Positions 42,458 through 55,340 of a stretch of 64,000 nucleotides of DNA are shown here, piece by piece; the first letter of the stretch is position 1; each line of letters starts with the position of its first letter. Source of the stretch: Rhizophagus clarus (Eukaryota > Glomeromycota > Glomeromycetes > Glomerales > Glomeraceae); NCBI GenBank assembly GCA_015698045.1, contig BLAL01000178.1:62001-126000 (forward strand), written 5' to 3'. The notes below the pieces were generated by a model. The model was not told where the DNA came from. It saw only the letters and a program-made list of their open reading frames with translations, and searched no databases. The translations under genes were made by a program, and so were the position numbers.

Positions 42458-43766
42458 TTTAATTAACTAAATTGATAAACGCGCTTGATTCAAGTAAATA
42501 ACCAAAGGTCACATGATCTTAAGATTATTAACCGCAAAAAATGGTAGCCGGATTTATTTTGCCGGGTCACATATAATAGAGGGCGTGAAGTTCAGAGTTC
42601 CCACTTTATTCCCAGAATAATTATTAAATCGAAGAACGGTTAGGTTAGGGCGTGATGCTATGTGACATATTCCTAACCCTAATCCCCTTAAACCCTAATC
42701 CCCTAATCCTAACACTATCCTAACCCTAATCATAACCCTAATTTACAAACCGGCATGTAGATCCGACCACCATTTTTTCCGGGCGACGCTATGTAAGTTT
42801 AAGATTATTGCCATTGGCTGTTGTAAGTTATTTTGATAGGGAGGTTAAAATATCATCCGAACTGCGAAGAAGAATATGTTGGCACATAAAACTGTAAAGG
42901 TATTAAAAGAAGAAAATAATTACCGGTATATTTAATAAAAAACATTCAATTACATTCAAATGCACTTCTCAACCTTTATTTAAAGTTCTCGAGTAAGGAG
43001 ATAAATAATAAGGCTAAATTTCACGCGCTCTCTTTTTTTTTACAGAAGAATTCTTTTTCTCTCTTATCTTGTTATTACAGTTTTTGATCAATAGTGTTAT
43101 CCGTTTACGTACAGTTTTCGCGTGGATTTTGTTTTAATAACTTGTCACATGAAATTTGCTGTGCTTGTTTGTTAATACTTTGATCTTATTCTCATTTGGT
43201 GTAAAAAATAATTATAACCAACTTCAATTGAGGCATTATAATTTAGCATGATAAGAATGCCTATAAACCGTATATGTTTATTCTCTATAACAAAAAATCA
43301 TGTAACTTAGCCCTCTTCGTGTTACTATCGTATTACATATATGTGGGTCAAAGAAATACATGTTAAGAAGGTACTTTTGTCTCTCTACGTTCTGGCTTTT
43401 CATCATGGCCATAAAATATTAGGTTGACCTTGGTAAGTGTTTTATAAACTTGTATCAAAATATAAAAGCACAGTTATATAAAGTCTTGTTCGTAATATTA
43501 TTCATTTTCTTAAGGACTATCCATTTTGTTTTTTGATAAATTTAAACGATAATTTATTGTACGTTATTTAACAGTCGAGAAGAAAGAAAGTTCCGCTGAA
43601 ACGCACATATTGCATTTTTGTCATTAAAAATAAATCATTATAAACAACCAAAACAACAAATATTCAGTTTATTAATTCAAATTTCACTTTACATTTTATG
43701 ACTGTTAAGGTCCTAGATATATAATACTAATAAAACATACATTTTAAGATATTACTAACTGACAAC
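42458..43766. promoter_or_regulatory. Long upstream region of the GCR1-like gene, no gene seen
   Basis: About 1.3 kb with no convincing frame. The first 300 bp upstream of the GCR1-like start hold the telomere-like repeats listed separately and a GGTCACATGATC site near 42508. The remainder is AT-rich. Confidence 0.45.
42640..42745. repeat. Interstitial telomere-like CCCTAA cluster
   Basis: Degenerate CCCTAA/CCCCTAAT units (CCTAACCCTAATCCCC, TTAAACCCTAATCCCC, CCTAACACTATCCTAACCC, ATAACCCTAATTT), with GGTTAGGTTAGGG in the opposite sense at 42638-42650. Many filamentous fungi have TTAGGG telomeres. The cluster is about 180-290 bp upstream of the GCR1-like start codon. Confidence 0.85.
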
Positions 43767-46700
43767 TTATTTGTGCTCATCATTACGAGATTTTTTATAT
43801 GAGAAAACACTTGTTGCCTTTGGGGATACTGTTCTTTTTACACCACTGTTTTTCAATTCTTCTTGTTCTTCTTTCCATCTAATTAATAAATCTTGATATT
43901 CACTTTTCGACTTTTCACCCCTTTCTAACCAAGGCTATACATAACAAAAGGAATTATATCATGCATTACTATATTCTTAAAAACAGTAAAAATACGATAA
44001 CTTACTCTTTTCTCCTCATTCGACATCTTTTTCCATATTTCGGCAGCATAGGCTATTGTTCCGCTGATAGGCAATTTTTCATTCCTCACTTTTGCACACA
44101 TATCTCCACAAAAGAAACTAAACCCATTTGCTGGCCTTCGTGGTCTTCCATCTTCATAATATTTATCAAGGTCCAAGTGTTTCCGAGGACTAGATGTAGC
44201 GGTTCTATCGTCCCCTTCATCTTCACCTTTTCTTGTTCTTAATGTCCTTTTAGAGGAGGTTTGAGATTGTTTCTTCTTTGAAACACTGTTTGGTGTAGTG
44301 GGTGTAGTTGAAATATTGGAAGAATCAGGGTCAACTTTTGTTCGTTGACGAAGATTAGCACTAGGTGGCCTATTACTTCTTGTATTATGCCACCTTTTTG
44401 GATTTGGTTGTTTCAAGATCGTTGACCTGCACTTAAAATTCTTGTCATCTGGATCGTCGGACGGTACGTCCATGTCTTCATCGTCGAATTCTATTTCAGA
44501 TGACGTTCCCTCTTCTCGTGCATTTTCTTCATTTTCTAAAACTACTTTTTCTTCATCTGAATTATTTTTACCCTTTTCATTATCATCTAACATAAAAATT
44601 AATAATTAATTAATTCACCATTTTCATTTTTTAATAAGTTCTTTTTATCTCTCACCTTGTTTTTCCAATCTGTTCATATCAGTAATACCAAGCATATTAG
44701 CTATCATGTCCCACTTATAAGTAGTCGGAGGATCTATCCTTATCACTGTTCCTTCTGGTAATAATCTTTGTAATTCATCATATGCGTTAACCGCCTTTTT
44801 TGTTATCTCATCAAATTCTAATAGTAAAGTATCAAGCTTTTTGTTTCGAAATGATTATATTCATATATATATTAATATCAGCTGAATTAATGCTTATATT
44901 GAATGTCCAAATATTACTTACTTTATGATATTTTTCTATTATTTCTTTTGATAAATCACCAAAATTAACTATTTCTTCCACCTTTTCCTCCGCCTTCACT
45001 TTTTCCACCTTTTTAACAGGTTGAGGTGATTGTGTAACATGACTAGTTGACTGAATAGTTGACTGACTTGTTGACTGACTAATTGACTGACTAATTGACT
45101 GACTAGTTGACTGACTTGTTGACTGACTTGTCGGCTGACTAGTTAACTGACTAGTTGACTGACTCGTCGATTGACTAGTTGACTGACTAGTTGGTCGAAT
45201 TATATGATTAAAAGATCTTGGGTCGTTAGGCTGAGTCTCTGCAACATTATGTTGATTTGTTTGGCGAGAAGTCTCATTTATCTGATTTGTAAATTGAGTC
45301 ATCAGATTAGTAAGAAGGTCTGTGTGACTAGTCTCAGGTACTTGACTAGCTATTTCAGTTTTACTTGAAGCATCTGCTTGGTTTGTAGTCTTTGTAACCT
45401 TATTTGTGGGTATGGCCACCTTTTTTCCTTTATCTTTAATTATGGGTGTAACTTGAGTATCATTTTTCTTTTTCTCAGTTTCTATCTTTTCAGATGATGA
45501 TACTTCTTCACTTTTTTCTATTATATCAGTTTTGGAAGTTATATTTTCATCTATGTCTTTGTGTTCAGACATTATGTTTACTTGATCTAATTCCATAATA
45601 TCACTCTTATCCTCCTCGGTATTAATTGTTGACAAACTAGGATATTCAGTACTTTTATTATCATCATTATCAATATCCATAACTTGAATCTCGTTATTAA
45701 TCTTATCAACAGCATCATCTTTAATTAAATTTTGCATGAAATCCAAAGATTCAACAACAACATCGACATTCTTAAGTTGTAGCTGCGTATTTTGAGAGAT
45801 ATCTTTAGACTTTTCAGCTTGTTCTTCTTGCACAATTTCTAAACTTTTTTCTTGTATCTTGGGATCATTAATATCAAATTGATTCTTCACTTGATCTTGA
45901 CCTTCTTTTAAGGTTACAGAATCTTCAACTATTACTGTTAAATTTTTATCATCAATCTTATCATTAATTTGTTCTTGTTGTTGTTTTTCACTATTTTTTT
46001 CCGAATTTTTATTTGTAGAATTATTGTTAAATAATTGATCTTGTTGTTGAACAGGAATTTTTTTTACAATTGCGGAATACTTTTTAATTATTTTAGAATT
46101 ATTATTAATTGGCCATTTATTCAGATCTTTTTTTATTACTAAAGTATTTACTCCAGTTTTTCCTAAAGAATTTTCAATAATAACTTGCTTCTGTGATTTT
46201 TTTTCTTCAATTACATGATTTTTAATAGCTTCCTTAAATTTATCATCTATTACTCGTTTATCATCTTTAAATAAAATTATTTGTAATTAGAATAACGGAA
46301 TAAAATTTGAAACGTAAGAGAATATTTGTGAAATTCACCTTTTCCTGACTTAACATGAAAAGAATTTGATACTTTGACCGATAATGATGAGGATTTGTTC
46401 ATGAAAGTAGACCCTTTAACTAAATTCGTATCATATGAATTCATCATATCGACATTATTACTTACTTTAAAAATGTTTTTTGCTGACGTATTAACAGACT
46501 GTTTATCTATTTGAGGTAATAACCTATTTTTATATCCAGTACTCTTTAATTCAAATTTAATTTTATCATGTTTTCCTAGCCTTGTCGGTTCATTATTAAT
46601 CTTATTACTTGTAGGTGATTTATTCATCGGAGATTTCAAAAAAAATCCATTCGTTTGTTTAGATGAAGTTGTTAAAGTGATTTGAGGAGATGTATTGGAT

Positions 46701-47116
46701 AAAGAAGATGAGAAAGATGATTTGGGAAGGATATTCATAGTGCTTTCCGGAAGAGGCCAAGGAGGCAATTTAGATCCTTGGAAACTAAATGGAGGAGAAG
46801 GAGGTTGTTGCTGTACATAAGATACTTTTGATGGTATCGTCGAATTTACGGATGATTTAGTACCGAATTGACTAATATGATCATTTTTATTGTTAGAAGG
46901 TTGTAAGGAGCCGCTTTCACTTTGAAGTGAGAGTGATGTTGAAAATAATTTTTTATCGTTATCTAATAATTTATTTTTATTCTCGTTCGTATTTGAAGAA
47001 TTTGATGATTTTGAACATTGATTATGTTTAGGTGTTTCATTACAAACATAATATCTCTCTGAGGAAGAATCGGAATCTAACTCCATATCGGATCCGTCAT
47101 ATTCATCCAAGGACAT
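43767..47116 (-). CDS. Large HMG-box nuclear protein
   Basis: Five exons (46339-47116, 44922-46264, 44656-44836, 44006-44586, 43767-43934) join in frame to about 1,016 residues. The N-terminal 700 residues are acidic, Ser/Gln/Asn-rich and probably disordered, with a run of about 14 STSQ/SISQ units. Exon 3 has a helical stretch (FDEITKKAVNAYDELQRLLP, KWDMIANMLGI). The C-terminus is an HMG box split by the last intron: RPRRPANGFSFFCGDMC, AYAAEIWKKMSNEEKRPWLE, KSKSEYQDLLIRW. HMG boxes bend DNA, so a chromatin or transcription role is likely. Orthology to a named factor was not clear. Confidence 0.85.
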
Positions 47117-47849
47117 ACTTTTTATCCTAAAATAGAGAAACTTTTTAATTTAGAATAACAAATTATTAATTTTTTTTTTTTTTAAAAAAAAAAAAAAGAA
47201 TAAGAGAAAAGAGGAAAAGAAAAGAAAGAAACCAATATTAAAAAATCTTAAAAAACAAATTTCATACCTAATATAATAAAGATAATAAAAAAAAATTCTT
47301 AAAAGAACAAAACTAAGTGTAAAAGCTTTAAAGAAGGGTCAGAGGGAACAAAAATTTCAATAAAGAAAATTTCGGGGTACTGATTTATGCGAAACTGTTT
47401 ACTGTGTAACATACAGGTATGCCATTTTGCCGAGTTTCAATGGATCATGTGCTATTTAGGGTGAATTATGGTGACGATCATTTATGTAAAAATCACGTAA
47501 TCACGTGAGAATAACTTTACCCGAATTTAGAAATAATTATTTATTTAAAAATTATATTTTAAAATGTTCTATTTATTATTCATCGACTTATTTTTTTTTT
47601 TTTTATTTATTTAATTTATTATTAGAAATAAAATGGATTCAAAAATTCAAAAATACGGTAAAAATTTTCAGTAAATGTTTTTTTCTTGCCGATCAGCCAA
47701 TGCATATTTATAAGAGGATCTTTTTTTATTTGTTACAAATTTTTTTATAATAATATATCCACAATGTATGGTATAAACATAAAAGCTGAGTCATAGATTT
47801 TTATTCAATTCATCATTTCAAGATCATATGTTTATAAAAATCCCACCAA
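47117..47849. other. Upstream region of the HMG gene, no gene seen
   Basis: AT-rich with A and T runs. ATCACGTGAG at about 47495 resembles the CACGTG site between ubc9 and the M16 protease. A plus-strand frame (47505-47750) is low-complexity and not supported as a gene. Confidence 0.4.
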
Positions 47850-48293
47850 TCAATCTCTATCCATTACCAAAACAATCAACTTTGATATCAATCTAGAAAT
47901 TCTAACACCATAAACAACGAACATTAAAATCAACAAAGACGTTTCAATCATATTTTTATCCGAAATATAAGTTGCTGTGGTAAAATTAATAGTTAAAGTC
48001 AAACCGACCAGAAAACCACATAAACTCGTTAAAAATTCCTATCATTATATATAAAGTACAATATAAACGAATGAATTCATATAGAATAGATATTTTGATG
48101 ATAAAATATTAACATACAGTACCCATTTTTTACGTTCTTCTAAAATTCCAAACAAATAAGAGACTTTCGTAGTATTCTCCGAGAAACTTTCATAAATCAT
48201 CATCTGCTTCGAATTCAACTTCTTATACATTCCATGTAACTCTCCAATATTTTCATAAATCATTTTTTGCTCCGAATTCAGAGTTGTAGACAT
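47850..48293 (-). CDS. Small membrane protein of unknown function
   Basis: Exons 48123-48293 and 47850-48038 join in frame (donor GTACTG, acceptor GATAG) to 119 residues. The first exon repeats a helical unit, EQKMIYENIGELHGMYKKL then KQMMIYESFSENTTKV, and ends ILEERKKW. The second has two hydrophobic segments (FLTSLCGFLVGLTLTINF and ETSLLILMFVVYGVRI). The plan, a charged helix with EERKK then membrane spans, resembles the gene at 26998-27722. No known family was recognised. Confidence 0.65.
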
Positions 48294-50512
48294 ATTTGAA
48301 AGGAGTCAAAAAGGTTTTCACGTATAAAAATTAAATATTTAAACTTTTTTATACTTTAATGAGGTCAGGATCATTATCAAATCATCGATTGCTACGTTTT
48401 TGAAACAAATTCACTTCATGGCGCAGTACAATTTTATGTACTTGTTATATTGTTTTTGTAAGATTTATTATATCATATCCACATGACATCTTACATTTTT
48501 TCAAGCCAATAATGAATGCAAAATATTATATATTAAGTTAAATGGTTTCATCGAGAACAGGACATTGCATAATAAGTTTATAATCGAATCATTCCAAATT
48601 TTGCAGATATCAACTCTATATTGATCTTCAAATAAAGTATAAATTTGGCCCAAATCATACTTCCAATTTAGCCGTCATTCAATTCTAAGTTCACGACACT
48701 AGTATTGAATTGTGGTCTAGTTCAAGCTGTTGACATCATTACTAGTAATAAAGATAGAAATAATAATTCTGTTATTTGCAATGCATTAAAATGCATTACA
48801 AAACTAAAATTTAAAGTTAAACGAAAAATTGAATTGTTCATTTTATTTTTAGTATTTGACCAATTAAAAATAAGAGTTTTTTATATTATAATGCCTCAAA
48901 TTCTTAAAAAAAATTATTTATATTAAAAAAACTTAAGAAATACTGTAGGATAATAATTGCTTATTAATATTTATAAGGAGAAACAAACCTTTCTATATAT
49001 AATACCGAGTTACCGACCAGAATCAGCATAATGTAAGCCAAATTCTTCATAATTTTAGCCAGGAATGATTATTTTCAGTAATGCTTAATTTCAGAAGTAC
49101 AATATTAAAACTTCTCAAGGTAAAAATTATGGTTCATAGAAAAATTTTTTTTTTTTTTTTTTAGATTTTTATTTTTATTATTTTTAAATACTTAGTGGTA
49201 ATTATCGCTGGTATCATGTCACACGTCACAGTCGTAATGATCATCACCGGCGACGTATCACGGCGGATTTATGAAATACATTTACACCCAAAGGCAGTCT
49301 GAAAAATTCACCAATTTCTTTCTCATCTAACCAATTTTCATATTTTTTTGGCATGTAACGTATGGAAAAGGCATTAATCAATTTCATAAGTCAATTTAAT
49401 TCCCGAGAGTGCAGCAAGATTTTTGTTTAACTTCATAAATCTATTTAACTAATAACATAAAATTATTAGTCGTACAGCCACAGCTGAAACATTTCATATT
49501 TTAGTTGCATAATAATATTTAAAAATAATTTTTTTTATCAATGCTTTTCAAACTGTGATACGTTAATTTTTTTCATACAGTAACATTTAGGTTTAGAAGG
49601 AATAATTACAACAGAAATATCGTTTCATAATCATATAACATATTCCGCAGAAGAAAAAATAACTCAATTTGAGATGGAATTTAAAATATTTTTGAAGATA
49701 ATCATTAGCAAATAGTAAAGTCTTGTATAATTTATACCAACAATTCTATAAACAATAAACAGCAAACAAATTTTATAAGTAACTTTATATTATATCAAAT
49801 TGTATTATAACTTTTGAAAATTTGGTTTTTTTAAAAAAAATATTTATCTTACTTTGAAATCTGTTTTATTAAATTAGTTTGCAAAAAAATTATTTCTAAT
49901 ATTAATATCAAATTTTTTTACTTTAAAAGAAAAAAATATTAAAAATTTATTATTTTTTAATAATATAATACTTTAAAAAATAATAAGGTAAATTAAACTA
50001 AATTGTAATTACTATTTTTCATAAATTAATAATTTACTAGTTAAAAAACAAATTTTTATTTATTTTGTTTAATATAATAAATATATTTATTTATATAAGA
50101 TATTTAAAGAAAAGAATTATTTTAAATTTTAACTAATCTATAAATTAAACCATTATTTCATATAATTATAAATTATTCTTTTTGTTTTTTTTTTTTTTAA
50201 TTTAAAGATTACATAATGATTATTATATGTATTTTGCAATAAATTATTTATTATACTTGAGTACATTTTGTATAAAACTTGGATATCAAATATTATATTT
50301 TACAAAAATAGAACCCATTTGAAAGCAAATATAATAACAAATGTTTTTACATTAAAATTTAATATATATAATAATTAATATTATACAAGCTTAAAATTAC
50401 AACCAATATATTGATTCATTTTAAAAAAGATTAAATAATAAAGCTGAAAATTTTTACATAATCCTTCCATTTACTGTAATTTAGGAAAGTTCACATGACA
50501 TAAATATGTTAC
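48294..50512. other. AT-rich gene-poor region
   Basis: About 2.2 kb with no convincing gene. A 73-codon plus-strand frame at 48705-48926 looks like chance or a worn transposon relic. A less AT-rich patch at 49200-49270 (ATCATCACCGGCGACG) has no recognisable structure. Long A/T runs elsewhere. Confidence 0.45.
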
Positions 50513-51784
50513 CTACTTAATTGATTTAGCCTTCGTTGGGAAATCGAGGCGTCTGTGAATTCTGCTTAGAATATTCAGATAATCAGGTTCATTGTTCGGA
50601 TCAATAATTGAATGCCGAATCAGAAAATCGATTACAACTATAATTGAAAGAGAATTTACTTAATATATATAGAGGTAATTAAAATAATTAAAATAATAAG
50701 TATAAATAAAAATACCTAGCGCGCAATTAGGTTTAAATTCGTCCGCTTTAATATGATTTATGACCTGAGAATGAATAAACATTACAAAAAATTTTATTTG
50801 AAAAAAAAAAAAAAAAAAAAAAAATTGCGAACCTCATCCATATCCCACAAATAAAAACATTCCACTTCGCCATCAAGTGGCTTTGGTTCTACATCAAGAG
50901 GAATCTCAAGATCATAAATATATCTATTTTAAATGATAAAAAATATATACGTATTCACAAAAAAAAAATCATAATTGTTCCTGTTTAAAAATTAATTAAC
51001 CATTAAAACTTACTGAGATTCAGGTTGTAGTCCTTTTTGTGTTGCTATAAAATAGGAAATCGCACTCACGGGAACAGCTTTTTCTGCAATCTCCATGGAT
51101 AAGCTCGCCTCTTCCATTGCTTCTTTGACAACAGATTCTGTCACATTTAGTGTATATGGAATTCCACCTGCTACAATGTTATCCAGCCATCCAGGCCAAG
51201 TGGGTTTTGTCTTTGCACGTTTCGCGATCCACATTTTTAGCTGACCTTGTTCAGTCCTAGTATATCCATTCAAATGAACTCCAAAAGTCAAAACACCAAA
51301 TAATGGAGTCGCACATCGTTCCATAACAAATGCTACGTTTGTTGGATTTTCCGAATCACCATATATAGGATATAACTCATCCCGCCAGCCTAAGTCAAAT
51401 TAACTTATTAATATTAATGAGTTAAAAATAAACATTTAATCGTAGTGAAATACCCGAAAGAGCCGGAAAGAGCTTCTCTTCTCTCCATGTATCAAATAGT
51501 TGTTTAACAACTTCTGTTCTTTTTTCGAAGGTATTCAAATGTGCTGCAAATTTGACATATTTATCTTCTATAATAAAGGGGTTTGGCTTTTTGAGACGAT
51601 TATATTCTTTTAGCGCTTTAACAGTTGAAGGAAGAAGAAGGCCTACTTTGACATCATTATCTAAAAGAAGTGGAATGTCATTCAGCCCAGAACTTGATAC
51701 AGCACTATCAGAGTATGGGTAATTATCACATTTTTCAACAATATCAAAAAAAGAATAAGACGAAGATTTTGAAAGTTCAGACAT
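50513..51784 (-). CDS. DUF4743/Nudix hydrolase (thiamine-diphosphate damage-control type)
   Basis: Five exons (51454-51784, 51014-51389, 50833-50923, 50716-50764, 50513-50637) join in frame to 323 residues. The N-terminal half is the DUF4743 domain (FFDIVEKCDNYPY, VGLLLPSTVKAL, PALSGWRDELYPIYG, MERCATPLFGVLTFGVHLNG). The Nudix domain has LKMWIAKRAKTKPTWPGWLDN, AGGIPYTLN and VVKEAMEEASL, a diverged Nudix box. Yeast YJR142W and plant homologues of this family hydrolyse damaged thiamine diphosphates (oxo- and oxy-forms). The same role is inferred here. One intron has an unusual GTTCGC donor. The gene shares a 118-bp promoter with the ADAL-type gene. Confidence 0.88.
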
Positions 51785-51902
51785 TTTTATCAAAATCTTA
51801 TCAAGATCAACCCGAAAATAAAATGTTAGATTAGCTTACGTAATACATCTTTCTCAGTATATAAAGTGTATACAACTTTTTTTTTTTATTTCGCTCCAAA
51901 AG
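51785..51902. promoter_or_regulatory. Bidirectional promoter of the Nudix and ADAL-type genes
   Basis: 118 bp between two divergent start codons. It contains the palindrome TTACGTAA (about 51836) and a TATA-like TATATAAAG (about 51858) on the plus strand, then a T run just before the plus-strand start. Confidence 0.5.
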
Positions 51903-53512
51903 ATGGTGGAACCCACTCCATTTATTTTATCAAAATATGGAAGTCTTGAAAATTTGGAAAAATATTGTAGAGACCTGCCAAAAATTGTAAATTATCAAAA
52001 TTATCATTTATGCGTTTAAAATATTAAATTAATATACATTTGAAATGAATAGGAATTACATGCACACCTTAACGGTTCTGTAAGTCCGGAAACACTTCAA
52101 CAATTAGTAGAACGAAAGAAAGAAAAGAAACCTCATTTAGCACAATTTAAAATACCAAAAAGAAAATTAGACGAAATCGATGAGTACGAAACTTGCGGTG
52201 AAAATATATCATTAATTATTTATAAACTAAAAGATGTCTTACGATGACAGGTTTTTCTCTATATTCAATTTCGTGTATCAGCTGACCGATGATGATGAGT
52301 CAATAGGTTATATTACCGAATCTGTGATTCATGACTTTAAAAAAGATGGAGTTCAATATTTAGAATTAAGGACAACTCCAAGAAATGATAAAAATGGTAA
52401 ATTCTACAATAATATTTCATTTAAATGATACACGTGTTCTAATAAAATTCTTCATAAAAGGGATGACAAAAGAATCCTATGTAGGTATCGTTTTGTCAGT
52501 TATCCAAAAGTTTTCACATTCAGGAAATGGAATTATTGTTAATTTGATACTAAGTATAGATCGCCGAAATACCTTAGAAGAAGCTATGGAAACTGTGAAT
52601 TTAGCTATTAAATATAAAAATAGAGGTATCGTGGGTGTTGATCTTTGCGGCGATCCTAGTGTGAGTTATTTTTAAAAAGGAACGATAAATTGAAATTCTT
52701 CATTATGAACTAAGAATCTTTATTTATTGACAATAGAAAGGACATATAGATAATGTTAAACCTGCTTTTATAGAAGCAAAAAAACACGGATTGAAAGTTA
52801 CATTACACTTTGGAGAGGTGAATAATATTATGTTCGCATACTTTTTTTTTTTTTTACCGGTTATTAAGATTCAAATTCAAAATATTTCACAAACGCGAAA
52901 AAGATCGAAGCGAATATACCAGAACATGCATCAATGCTTGCAATTCCCCCTGATCGTCTCGGTCATGCTACACACCTTGATTCAGAATCAAAGGATTTTA
53001 TCTCTTCAAATAATATTTCGGTAGAAATGTGTATGACTTCCAACGTGATGTGTAATACGGTGAAAAATTATCGCGAGCATCACATTCAGGATTTTTTATT
53101 AACGGGCCACAAATGTTGTATTTGTGTAAGTTATTTATTGTTGATTAACTTTGTCATCGTTTTTTTTTAGTCTAACATTTATCATTTATACATATATATC
53201 AATATTTGACTATCAGACGGATGATAAAGGTAATATTATTACTTAAAATTAAATGATTCTCAAAAAATATTTTCTTATTAACGTCAATTGTTGCTTACAG
53301 GTGTTTTCTTTTCGGATCTTTCCACTGAATACGCGATTGCTGCTTCAACATTTTCTCTCGATCAAAAAAATTTATTCGAACTTTCATTTCAAAGTATCGA
53401 TTGTATATTTGATAACGATGAGATAAAGTTACAATTACGTAAAATATGGAATGACTGGTATGAATCATATAGCTCAAGCAAAAATTCTTTGTTGACACAT
53501 GTTCATGTTTAA
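51903..53512 (+). CDS. Adenosine deaminase-like protein (N6-methyl-AMP deaminase type)
   Basis: Multi-exon; starts MVEPTPFILSKYG and ends SLLTHVHV. First exon 51903-51986, second from 52053 with the metal-binding ELHAHLNGS. Later come YLELRTTPR, IVNLILSIDRR, GVDLCGDPS, VTLHFGE (catalytic Glu), PDRLGHATHL (metal His), SVEMCMTSNVM and TDD-KGVF (metal Asp). LELRTTPR and the short CMTSN form are typical of ADAL/MAPDA rather than classical adenosine deaminase. This type removes the methylamine from N6-methyl-AMP to give IMP, clearing modified nucleotides. It is paired head to head with the Nudix gene. Confidence 0.9.
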
Positions 53513-53649
53513 GGTCTTTATGATTGATATTGTAAACATATTGTAGATAAATATAAAAATAGTTTATTGTCAATTACTGTATTAAATTACATTTTTAAGA
53601 GATCGATACTGAAGCTTTATATTAATGAAAAGAAAAAATTATAATCTTT

Positions 53650-55340
53650 TTAAGCCCAATCTAAACTTCTTTCAATAGCTTTTTGCCATGTTTTATATTT
53701 TTGTTCGCTTTCCTCTTTAGACATTTGAGGAGAAAAAATTGTTCGGTCATGACTATTAACTTCATTTAAATCACTAAAAGATTTCCATACACCAACAGCG
53801 AAACCAGCAGCAATAGCTGCACCCAAAGCAGTTGTTTCTTTCATTGCTGGACGATCAACATCAATTCCAAGAATATCAGCTTGAATTTGCATACAGACAT
53901 CCGAATTTGTCATACCACCATCTACTTTAAGAGAAGTTATAGGGTGACCTGAATCGGTATTCATAGCGTCCAAAATTGCACGTGTTTGGAAACAAGCCGC
54001 TTCTAAAGTGGCACGAGCAATATGACATTTATTTGTATATTGGGTGATTCCAACTATACAACCACGAGCATCATCACGCCAATAAGGAGCAAACAAGCCA
54101 GAAAAAGCAGTTACAAAGTAGACACCACCAGTATCATTGACGGAAGCGGCAAGTTGATTAATCTCATTAGTTTCATTTATAATACCCAAGTTATCACGAA
54201 CCCATTTAATTGCTGATCCAGCGACAGCAATTGAACCCTCAAGAGCGTACACGGTTTCCTCATTACCAAATTTATAGCCTACAGTTGTAAGTAGACCAGA
54301 TTTGGAAATCACAGGTTCTGTACCAGTATTAAATAACATAAAACATCCTGTACCATAAGTGTTTTTCACTTCACCTCGTTGGAAGCATTTTTGTCCCACC
54401 ATAGCAGAATGTTGATCGCCTAAATCACCAGCAATTGGAATTCCTACTAAACTGGTTATTTTGATATTACCATATACTTCTGAAGAAGAACATATTTTTG
54501 GGAGAATACATTTCTTAATTCCAAAAAATTTAAGTAATTCATCACTCCATTCTAATGTCTTGATATCCATTAACATTGTTCTAGAGGCATTGGTTACATC
54601 AGTAATATGCAATCCACCATCGATTCCACCAGTTAAATTCTATTTTCAATAAAAATGAAATGGAATTTTAATTAGATAAAAAGTACATAAATTTAATAAA
54701 TGATGGAAACTTACGTATATAAGCCAAGTATCAACATTTCCGAATACCATGGTCTCCTTTTCATGAGCTTCTTTAACTGTGGGTACATTTTCAATAAGCC
54801 ATTTGAGTTTTACTGCAGAAAAATAAGTGGAAATAGGAAGTCCACAAATTTCTTTTAATGCATTTGTTCCATGTTTACTATTTAAATCATGCACTATATG
54901 ATGGGTACGAGCATCACACCAAACAATAGCATTGCAGAGATGTTTTCCAGTAGTCTTATCCCAAACGATAGTAGTTTCTCTTTGATTTGTAACTCCAATA
55001 GCTTTAATATCCGAAACAGAATAACCTTTTTCAATAAATTTCTTTAGCCCTTTCTCAATACATTCATAAACTGAATCGAGAATATCAACAGGATCATGTT
55101 CAATCCAACTTTTACAAATAAAAAAAACATTAATAATTTTTTTTTTTTAATTAGAGGAAGATAATAATGTATTAACCCTTAAATATCTTTACATTTAAAG
55201 TGTTGAATAACTAACCCAGGATTAGGATAATATTGAACAAATTCAATTTGATGATAAGCTATCAAAGCACCTTTCGAATCGAATATCAAGAAACGGGAAG
55301 AAGTTGTTCCTTGGTCTATTGAACCGATAAATGAAGGCAT
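53650..55340 (-). CDS. GUT1: Glycerol kinase
   Basis: Three exons (55216-55340, 54715-55108, 53650-54639) join in frame to 502 residues, the usual size. FGGY-family features are all present: [17 protein letters not shown] at the start, [23 protein letters not shown], then [42 protein letters not shown] and [10 protein letters not shown]. The enzyme uses ATP to make glycerol-3-phosphate, feeding lipid synthesis and mitochondrial oxidation. A CACGTG site lies upstream (about 55458). No frame defect was seen. Confidence 0.97.

Noticed and set aside
48705-48926. 73-codon plus-strand frame
   Set aside because: No domain, no splice partners and AT-rich surroundings; probably chance.
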